From Thermodesulfobacteriota bacterium (GTDB lineage Bacteria > Desulfobacterota > QYQD01): 6,700 nucleotides of DNA. Every line of letters starts with the position of its first letter. Position 1 is the stretch's first letter. The position numbers and the translations under genes were made by a program. Shown here one piece after another: positions 1 to 4,334 of this stretch. The notes under the pieces were generated by a model. It had not been told where the DNA came from. It did no database searches and saw nothing but the letters and a program-made list of their open reading frames with translations. The stretch covers positions 1 through 6,700 of the forward strand of contig JASEGX010000135.1 in NCBI GenBank assembly GCA_030017815.1, written 5' to 3'.

Positions 1-58
1 CGGTCTCTTTCTCTTGGTTTTTGTTGGGGAACTCTAACCTTAGAAAGAGATCGTGTTT
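1..58 (+). terminator. Hairpin followed by T-rich tract, candidate terminator of an upstream gene
   Basis: Bases 1-12 (CGGTCTCTTTCT) pair with 42-53 (AGAAAGAGATCG) over 12 positions, all Watson-Crick except one G-U. The loop can pair further (GGTT 16-19 with AACC 36-39). A T-rich stretch (TGTTTTAATCAATTTTT) follows directly, as expected of a factor-independent terminator read left to right. The stem touches the window edge, so it could be longer or part of another repeat. No gene is visible to the left, so the role is inferred. Confidence 0.4.
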
Positions 59-108
59 TAATCAATTTTTAGACCATGTAAACACTTTTGAACGTTACCA
101 AATAATTA

Positions 109-277
109 GGACGCAGATTTTCGTTGATAAACGCAGAAAAGCTTTTTTACCGCTTAGAACGCAGAGTCCGCAGAGAAAGATTGTGAGATAGACAATATGT
201 TATCTCAGCGTTCTCCGCGATCTCTGCGGTAAATATGAAGCTGTTAATATCCTGGTAATCTGCGTTCATCTGCGTCC
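109..277. repeat. Large imperfect palindrome built from 9-bp CGCAGA-type units
   Basis: Three nested pairs of arms are visible. The outer pair is GGACGCAGAT (109-118) with ATCTGCGTCC (268-277), 10/10. The middle pair is AACGCAGA (130-137) with TCTGCGTT (259-266), 8/8. The inner pair is 146-176 with 203-233, matching at 24 of 31 positions. Within the inner arms the unit has a 9-bp period: CGC at 151, 160 and 169 on the left, and GCG ending at 210, 219 and 228 on the right. The centre (177-202) is AT-rich. From memory, similar CGCAGAG strings are common in intergenic DNA of several anaerobic bacteria. I see no ORF or transposase, so I call it a non-coding dispersed-type repeat. Transcribed, it would form a long hairpin just before the comEA-like gene. 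Confidence 0.7.
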
Positions 278-297
278 AAAATGGAAACTCCTATACT

Positions 298-864
298 ATG
301 AACAGACACGAGCAGCAGGCCGTCCTCTTGCTGGCCGTTATCTTGCTTGGTGTCTATCTTTTTCTATCCTACGGCCGAACTCCGGAACAGGATTCATCGG
401 CAACCGCATTTTCTACCCGGGGCCTAAAATACGTTCAGGTCATGGGTAAAGTCCGATCTCCCGGCCTCTACACTTTCTACTTACAACCATCAGTCAAGGA
501 AGTAATCGAAAGGGCTGGCGGCCTGAGACAAAATCCCTTGCCCTCCCCTGCCCTCCTGTCACGGAAAGTGCCTACCGGTACAAAGCTTCTGGTTACCCCT
601 AAACCGGATGGGACAAATGAGGTGAAAATTGTCCCTATGACCAATCCCGAACGACTTCTCCTGGGCATACCCATGCCCTTAAACACGGCCACCGAACAAG
701 ATCTGGAACTCATTCCCGGCATCGGGCCAGAACTTGCCCGGCGCATCATTATCTTCCGCGAACAAAATGGACCGTACAAAGACATTGCTGATCTTATGAA
801 TATCAAGGGGATCGGGGGAAAAAAACTAAAAGAAATAGCGCCCTATGTAACTGTAGAAAATTAA
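298..864 (+). CDS. comEA: ComEA-like helix-hairpin-helix DNA-binding protein with SLBB domain
   Basis: The product is 188 residues. A short cytoplasmic N-terminus is followed by one membrane span at about residues 8-24 (hydrophobic, ending LFLSYG). Residues about 44-76 (YVQVMGKVRSPGLYTF through VIERAGGLR) fit an SLBB/beta-grasp domain. Residues about 128-186 hold a tandem helix-hairpin-helix, with the hairpins IPGIGPELARRI (139-150) and IKGIGGKKLKEI (169-180). In known competence systems ComEA is anchored outside the inner membrane and binds incoming double-stranded DNA; SLBB plus HhH is the classic full-length layout. The ATG at 298 is chosen because it places the membrane span at the N-terminus and no other in-frame ATG lies before residue 49. 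No good Shine-Dalgarno is visible. The gene stands alone, with no comEC or pilin gene near it, so a role in DNA uptake is inferred from the family. Confidence 0.85.
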   Translation: MNRHEQQAVLLLAVILLGVYLFLSYGRTPEQDSSATAFSTRGLKYVQVMGKVRSPGLYTFYLQPSVKEVIERAGGLRQNPLPSPALLSRKVPTGTKLLVTPKPDGTNEVKIVPMTNPERLLLGIPMPLNTATEQDLELIPGIGPELARRIIIFREQNGPYKDIADLMNIKGIGGKKLKEIAPYVTVEN

Positions 865-898
865 GCCCCCCTTTTTTTCCTAATTTTTGGTCAATACC

Positions 899-922
899 TG
901 TAAAAATGTGAAAATTTTTACA
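899..922. promoter_or_regulatory. Palindrome TGTAAAAA-N8-TTTTTACA
   Basis: A perfect 8-bp inverted repeat with an 8-bp spacer lies in the gap between the comEA-like and PEP-CTERM genes. It is AT-only apart from the end bases, and no T-run follows, so it is a poor terminator. Its centre is about 180 bp before the start point predicted from the -24/-12 promoter, a range used by sigma-54 activators. It may be an operator or half of an activator site; that role is inferred. Confidence 0.4.
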
Positions 923-925
923 CAC

Positions 926-966
926 AGTGGAAATGAAGTTCTCACAATTGGTATTTCATTTCCACT
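926..966. promoter_or_regulatory. 12-bp perfect inverted repeat, candidate upstream activator site
   Basis: AGTGGAAATGAA (926-937) is repeated inverted as TTCATTTCCACT (955-966), 12/12, with a 17-bp spacer. The centre is near -144 from the predicted sigma-54 start point. Enhancer-binding activators of sigma-54 usually bind such dyads about 80-200 bp upstream. It is followed by TCTTAATTG, not a T-run, so termination of comEA is the weaker reading, although an mRNA hairpin protecting the comEA 3' end cannot be excluded. Confidence 0.45.
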
Positions 967-1001
967 TCTTAATTGATTGACGGCCCCCTACCGGATTTTC
1001 C

Positions 1002-1040
1002 CATTTATTATAACTAATTGACAACATCACATTTATTATA
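1002..1040. repeat. Direct repeat CATTTATTATA in AT-rich promoter-upstream DNA
   Basis: The 11-mer CATTTATTATA occurs at 1002-1012 and again at 1030-1040, a perfect copy offset by 28 bp. It lies between the palindromes and the -24/-12 promoter. AT-rich DNA here often bends or binds IHF in sigma-54 systems, but I do not see a convincing IHF consensus. The role is unknown. Confidence 0.35.
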
Positions 1041-1063
1041 TTCCGGGGTCATTTTAAATACAT

Positions 1064-1079
1064 TGGCATAAAGGTTGCT
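1064..1079 (+). promoter_or_regulatory. Sigma-54 (RpoN) -24/-12 promoter of the PEP-CTERM gene
   Basis: TTGGCATAAAGGTTGCT (1063-1079) matches the RpoN consensus TGGCAC-N5-TTGC. GG (1065-1066) and GC (1077-1078) are separated by exactly 10 bp, and TTGGCA and TTGCT are both kept; the main departure is T for C at the end of TGGCAC. It predicts transcription from about 1090, leaving a leader of about 41 bases before the GTG at 1131. Known PEP-CTERM systems often pair with the PrsK/PrsR two-component system, in which PrsR is a sigma-54-type activator, so the match of promoter type and gene type is meaningful. No regulator gene is in the window. Confidence 0.7.
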
Positions 1080-1130
1080 AGATAGCAATCAAAAGCTGTC
1101 CAAACGGGCTTTGCACGCCAGGAGGAAAAA

Positions 1131-1889
1131 GTGAAAAAACTATTTGTGTTTTGTGCCTTACTGATTATGTTCATCTCATCACAGGCTTTTGGCACAACAA
1201 TTCCCTTTGACGATACTTCTCACTATTGGCCTACATGGAACAATGGAACGGCTGATGACGGTAAGGATACCATTGAGATACCAAATTTTACTGGAGGTGG
1301 GGTATCTGTATCAAGCAGCGGTTACCTTGAACAAATCTGGTTTAATTATAAGGCAGATGATTATTTAAACATCTGGAGTGTTTTAAAACCGGGTGCTCTA
1401 TTTATTGATGTTGGAGCGAATGACAAATGGGATTATTTTGTTACCACAAACGGACAAACTGGCGCAGGCAATTATGATCTCTATTCAATAGATTTATCTT
1501 CAAAAAAAGGCGTGAATGATTCAACGTACATACTCTCAGGCAAGGATAGAACCGGTATCTGGTCTAATTACTATATTCGAGACGATCACCCCATTGGAGT
1601 AAACCTACAAAATCCTACTATTATTGGAACTGCTTTTTTCTCGGGATGGGTTACGCCAACCTTAAAAGGTGAGAAGGTTACTTCCCTATTTGATTTCAGC
1701 GGGTTACAGGGTGGAGGAATATACCTCGGTTCAGAAGATTTCATTATAAGCTGGACCGTGAACTGCGCAAATGACGTGGTCTATGAACGAATAAAAAATC
1801 CCGTCCCCGAACCAACAACGTTACTCCTTCTCGGCACCGGCTTGATTGGATTGAGTACCTTTGCCAGAAAAAGGTTTGGAAAGAAATAA
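1131..1889 (+). CDS. PEP-CTERM sorting domain-containing exported protein
   Basis: The product is 252 residues. It has a signal peptide at 1-21 (MKK, a hydrophobic core, then an A-F-G cleavage-type end). The middle has no recognised domain; it is rich in aromatic and Asn/Gly residues and looks like a beta-rich secreted domain. Near the end is W208-T-V-N-C212-A-N-D215, the 'WTxxCxND'-like motif that I recall seeing just before the anchor in other PEP-CTERM proteins. The C-terminus (225-252) is a textbook PEP-CTERM signal: VPEPTT, a short membrane span (LLLLGTGLIGL), then the basic tail RKRFGKK. Such tails are recognised by exosortase (EpsH/XrtA), which processes the protein for the envelope or exopolysaccharide matrix. 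The GTG start is set by AGGAGG at 1120-1125, five bases upstream, and by the intact signal peptide. The gene is visibly richer in A+T than the genes around it. Its specific function is unknown. Confidence 0.88.
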   Translation: MKKLFVFCALLIMFISSQAFGTTIPFDDTSHYWPTWNNGTADDGKDTIEIPNFTGGGVSVSSSGYLEQIWFNYKADDYLNIWSVLKPGALFIDVGANDKWDYFVTTNGQTGAGNYDLYSIDLSSKKGVNDSTYILSGKDRTGIWSNYYIRDDHPIGVNLQNPTIIGTAFFSGWVTPTLKGEKVTSLFDFSGLQGGGIYLGSEDFIISWTVNCANDVVYERIKNPVPEPTTLLLLGTGLIGLSTFARKRFGKK

Positions 1890-1914
1890 CGGCAACCTTA
1901 AAAGAGTGAAGGCT

Positions 1915-2037
1915 ATGGACAAAAGAGAGCTTATCAAGATACTCTCGCTGAGCCCGTTATACCTGCGAGTCCCGGTGAAGGAACGGAAGCAACTGATTAT
2001 CGAGATGATGCGGCGGTACTGGTCCTCAAACACCTAA
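1915..2037 (+). CDS. Hypothetical 40-residue basic protein
   Basis: I do not recognise this protein. The reading frame gives MDKRELIKILSLSPLYLRVP followed by a second charged helix-like half containing KERKQLIIEMMRRYW, ending SSNT. Both halves look amphipathic, with basic and acidic residues spaced like helices, which is unusual for random DNA. It has no signal peptide or membrane span. ATG 1915 is preferred, with a weak AGAG at 1903-1906; a GTG at 1906 would add three residues. It starts 25 bp after the PEP-CTERM stop and could be carried on the same mRNA. Its TAA (2035-2037) directly abuts the stop of the opposing oxidoreductase gene. The competing minus-strand frame (1821-2033) overlaps the PEP-CTERM coding end and looks less protein-like. 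Confidence 0.5.
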   Translation: MDKRELIKILSLSPLYLRVPVKERKQLIIEMMRRYWSSNT

Positions 2038-3822
2038 TTAAGAAAACCGATCAGCCTCTATATCCAGCTCTTCCAGAGTTTCTTTTTTCGGAATGCCATT
2101 TTCGTTCCAGCCGCGCAGTTCATAGTATTTATCCAGGCACCGCTCTTTATCTTCCTCACTAACAAACGCCGTACAGCCTTTGGCCACCCCTGAAGGCAGA
2201 GGTTCATGCATAGCCCTGGCCGGGAGGCCATCGTCTTTGCGCCTTATCCCTTCCCCACAATTAAAGCTTCGAATAAGAGTGAATATCCTGTTTCCTATCC
2301 CCTGAATCTTCTCTTCATTTATTTCCAGGCCGGTTGCGGCCCTAAAATAATCAAGGCACATCTCATGTGTAATCGTGTACAGGGCAAAAGCACATATTAT
2401 GTAGTTATCTTTAGCGGTACTCTTGTTTTGGGCCTCTACCAGCTCTTTGACAACCCCCAGGGCCGGCTTATCAGGTGGACTATGTTCCGTAAGGCCGTCG
2501 CGTAAGTGACTGCCCCCGATATCAGCGGTCATATAGGCCAGCCCCTGGCCTAACTGTCCCCGGGCATTCCAGGCGGGAAGCTCAAGACCTTTTACATGCA
2601 TGGCAAAATCACGAGAACCGTGTCCCCACATCCCGGCCAATCTATTGGCGCCCAAACCCAACTGCTCGCCTATGCCTTTGCGATAAGCAATCTCCTCAAT
2701 CAACGAAAGAAGCCTCGCTTCATCGCCGAACTTAATCTTTTCTTTTATTATCCCTCTTTCAGAACATTCCATGGCAAAGGCGATGATATTACCGGTCGAA
2801 ATCGTGTCCAGGCCGTAAAGAGCACATAGCTCGTTGGCCTTGACCACGGCTTCATATCTTTTTAGGCCGCAGTTTGCACCCAGCATGGCCAGGGTCTCAT
2901 ACTCCGGCCGGTCTTTACCTTGAGAGGTAAGAATACTGCCACAGGCAATCGGACAGGGACAGCAGGGGTTGAATTTAACCTTATTCTCCCGATGGATGGT
3001 CTCTCCATCCAGTCCCTCATAGTATTCCCACTCACCTTTTTGAAAATTGAGGACCGGTAACCGGTCTTTCCTGTGGGAATATTCTAATACCGATGAGGTA
3101 CCGTAAAGATAAAAGCCAGTTTTATCTTTACGCCTCTGTGCTACGGCCTGAACAGCCTTTTGATTTAATGCCTTTATCTTTTTAGCATCATGAACCGGGA
3201 TAGCCAACGTACCGTTTACCGCCACGGCCTTAAGGTTTTTCGCCCCAAAGACCGCTCCCGCTCCCCCCCGGCCCGCGGCGCGGCGCCTGTCACTAATCAA
3301 GCAGGAGAAAAGCACTCTGTTTTCTCCAGCCGCACCGATGGAAACTATCTTCGTATCCTTGCCTTCCACTGACTTTATGATCTTTTCTGTTTCAGCCGTG
3401 GTCCTTCCCCACAAGTGCGTGGCATCCTTTATCTGGACCCGCCCATTGGTTATGGAGATATATACAGGCTTTTCTGCTGTGCCTTCAATAATCACCAGAT
3501 CAAACCCGCAGCATTTGAGGCCAGGGCCAAACATCCCCCCGCAATAGCTATCCAGAAATATGCCGGTGAGAGGAGACTTGGTAATGACCGCAAAACGTCC
3601 ACTGGATAGAATTTCCGTACCCTGAAAAGGCCCTGTGGCCAGGACAATCCTGTTTTCAGGAGAAAACGGGTCAATACCCTTTTTAAGACCTTTTATAAAG
3701 TAGTAGGCCCCAATACCTTTAGCGCCAAGATATTTAGCGATAATCTCCCCGGGGATATCCTCTGTCTCGATCTTCCCACTGGTAAGATTTACTCTGAGAA
3801 GTTTCTTCCAGTAACCGGCCAT
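2038..3822 (-). CDS. aor: Aldehyde:ferredoxin oxidoreductase, tungsten-pterin family
   Basis: The product is 594 residues, close to the roughly 605 of Pyrococcus furiosus AOR. The family oxidises aldehydes to carboxylic acids (or the reverse) in the cytoplasm, with ferredoxin as electron partner. The N-terminal domain shows SSGRFAVITKSPLTG (73-87) and RAAGRGGAGAVFGAKNLKAV (181-200), the conserved tungstopterin-binding signatures. The [4Fe-4S] ligands are C287-x2-C290-x3-C294 plus a distant Cys, most likely C477. P306-E-Y-E309 and H439 (in GGSHLRDG) lie where the family has its active-site Glu and His. The C-terminus contains CLDYFRAATG (489-498), typical of the family. ATG 3822 is chosen over an in-frame TTG at 3852 because MAGYWKKLLRVNL is the usual N-terminus and GGATGG lies six bases upstream. 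There is no adjacent ferredoxin, MoaD-like or pterin gene. The substrate cannot be told from sequence; a relative such as an uncharacterised AOR paralogue is possible. Confidence 0.92.
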   Translation of the reverse strand: MAGYWKKLLRVNLTSGKIETEDIPGEIIAKYLGAKGIGAYYFIKGLKKGIDPFSPENRIVLATGPFQGTEILSSGRFAVITKSPLTGIFLDSYCGGMFGPGLKCCGFDLVIIEGTAEKPVYISITNGRVQIKDATHLWGRTTAETEKIIKSVEGKDTKIVSIGAAGENRVLFSCLISDRRRAAGRGGAGAVFGAKNLKAVAVNGTLAIPVHDAKKIKALNQKAVQAVAQRRKDKTGFYLYGTSSVLEYSHRKDRLPVLNFQKGEWEYYEGLDGETIHRENKVKFNPCCPCPIACGSILTSQGKDRPEYETLAMLGANCGLKRYEAVVKANELCALYGLDTISTGNIIAFAMECSERGIIKEKIKFGDEARLLSLIEEIAYRKGIGEQLGLGANRLAGMWGHGSRDFAMHVKGLELPAWNARGQLGQGLAYMTADIGGSHLRDGLTEHSPPDKPALGVVKELVEAQNKSTAKDNYIICAFALYTITHEMCLDYFRAATGLEINEEKIQGIGNRIFTLIRSFNCGEGIRRKDDGLPARAMHEPLPSGVAKGCTAFVSEEDKERCLDKYYELRGWNENGIPKKETLEELDIEADRFS

Positions 3823-3844
3823 TTCAATCCATCCTGCCCTGCTA

Positions 3845-3872
3845 AAAATCAATCCAAGGAATTTACTGTCAA
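3845..3872 (-). promoter_or_regulatory. Candidate sigma-70-type promoter of the oxidoreductase gene
   Basis: On the minus strand a perfect TTGACA (3872-3867) is followed after 16 bp by GATTTT (3850-3845), a weak -10. Transcription would begin near 3838, leaving a leader of about 16 bases that carries the GGATGG ribosome site of the ATG at 3822. The -35 lies one base from the end of the MITE-like element. The -10 is poor, so the call is tentative. Confidence 0.35.
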
Positions 3873-3873
3873 G

Positions 3874-4006
3874 TGAGGCTATTGCAAAAGTCCCAATTCT
3901 GTCATTCCCGCAGCGATTCTGAGCGGGAATCTGGTTCTAACTGCTTGAAAAACCATATCCCCGATAGAAACATTCGGGGATGACAAACAGTTTTGCAAGA
4001 GGCTCA
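3874..4006. mobile_element. 133-bp MITE-like inverted-repeat element
   Basis: The ends are TGAGGCTATTGCAAAA (3874-3889) and its inverted partner TTTTGCAAGAGGCTCA (3991-4006), matching at 14 of 16. Inside each end lies a second inverted pair, TGTCATTCCCG (3900-3910) against CGGGGATGACA (3975-3985), 10/11. Two local hairpins sit within: ATTCCCGC 3904-3911 with GCGGGAAT 3923-3930 (8 bp), and ATCCCCGA 3957-3964 with TCGGGGAT 3974-3981 (8 bp). It has no coding capacity. Small size, terminal inverted repeats and internal hairpins are the marks of a non-autonomous element or REP-type repeat. I see no clear target-site duplication next to the ends, so insertion is inferred. From memory, GTCATTCCCG...GCGGGAATC strings are widespread in proteobacterial intergenic DNA. 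Confidence 0.6.
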
Positions 4007-4069
4007 ATTACAAGCATTTTACACTATCTGGGTTTGACTAGGAAGTACCAAACTAATTCATTTATTATT

Positions 4070-4084
4070 TCTGCGGACCGCAGA
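4070..4084. repeat. Short palindrome TCTGCGG-A-CCGCAGA
   Basis: Seven bases on each side of a single central base form a perfect inverted repeat just after the small membrane-protein gene (minus strand). As RNA the loop would have to open the central pairs, and no T-run follows on either side, so it is not a convincing terminator. It shares the CCGCAGA core with the large palindrome at 109-277 and may be a remnant of that family or a protein-binding dyad. Confidence 0.3.
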
Positions 4085-4102
4085 GTGAGGTCTTTTAGTT
4101 GC

Positions 4103-4210
4103 TCAGGTAGGACAACTGAAGGAGGATGGCGGCTTTAGACGCGGCACTACCCACTTAAACAGCGCCACAAAAAAGGCTATGACCAGTATTATAATTAGCA
4201 CGTCTTCCAT
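4103..4210 (-). CDS. Small single-span membrane protein (35 residues)
   Basis: The frame reads MEDVLIIILVIAFFVALFKW, then VVPRLKPPSSFSCPT and a TGA stop. It has an acidic N-terminus, one hydrophobic span at about residues 4-23, then basic residues (K19, R24, K26) and a short Pro/Ser tail with one Cys. This charge pattern suggests the N-terminus out and the tail in the cytoplasm. A strong Shine-Dalgarno, GGAGG (4219-4215, minus strand), lies four bases before the ATG, and a good sigma-70-type promoter lies at 4264-4237. I do not recognise the family. It sits between the TPR gene and the oxidoreductase gene, all on the minus strand. The downstream MITE-like element makes co-transcription with the oxidoreductase uncertain. 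The promoter, ribosome site and clean membrane span together make a real gene likely. Confidence 0.6.
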   Translation of the reverse strand: MEDVLIIILVIAFFVALFKWVVPRLKPPSSFSCPT

Positions 4211-4236
4211 GCGGCCTCCATTTCATTACCACCCCA

Positions 4237-4264
4237 ATAATGTACCCAAAAACAGTTCTGTCAA
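4237..4264 (-). promoter_or_regulatory. Sigma-70-type promoter of the 35-residue membrane protein
   Basis: On the minus strand a perfect TTGACA (4264-4259) is followed after a 16-bp spacer by CATTAT (4242-4237), 4/6 to TATAAT. Transcription would begin near 4230, about 20 bases before the ATG at 4210, leaving just enough room for the GGAGG site. It starts only after the TPR gene has ended, so it could free the small gene from read-through dependence. Confidence 0.5.
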
Positions 4265-4334
4265 GTTTATATACTTATCGTTTTGCGGTCATCCCTGAAC
4301 ACTAATGACATATGAAAAATGACCCCGAAAATCT

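Noticed and set aside
146..233. CRISPR-like array from the 9-bp spaced CGCAGA units
   Set aside because: The units are far too short, have no unique spacers, and are arranged as an inverted repeat.
281..301. Six-codon frame ATG 281 to TGA 301 overlapping the comEA start as ATGA
   Set aside because: No ribosome-binding site precedes it. An overlap of this kind over so short a frame is easily chance.
477..806. 109-codon minus-strand frame opposite the comEA-like gene
   Set aside because: It is Arg/Ser-rich and low complexity, fully antisense to a gene with recognisable HhH and SLBB domains.
1018..1023. TTGACA as a sigma-70 -35 for the PEP-CTERM gene
   Set aside because: No acceptable -10 lies 15-19 bp downstream (TTCCGG is there), while the -24/-12 element further down fits much better.
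1041..1057. Shared word TCCGGGGTCATTTT near the PEP-CTERM promoter and its near copy (minus strand) at 4315-4329
   Set aside because: Similarity covers only about 15 bases with mismatches and no shared context; too short to call a repeat family from two copies.
1821..2033. 70-codon minus-strand frame over the PEP-CTERM 3' end
   Set aside because: It overlaps the certain PEP-CTERM coding end and the better plus-strand small frame, and shows no family features.
2206..2829. Plus-strand frames within the oxidoreductase gene (also 3190-3609)
   Set aside because: All are antisense to conserved oxidoreductase coding sequence.
3820..3852. A longer oxidoreductase start at TTG 3852, adding MIFSRAGWIE
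   Set aside because: The extra residues are not typical of the family, TTG is a rare start, and GGATGG lies at proper spacing before the ATG at 3822. The candidate promoter would also place the -10 over the TTG.
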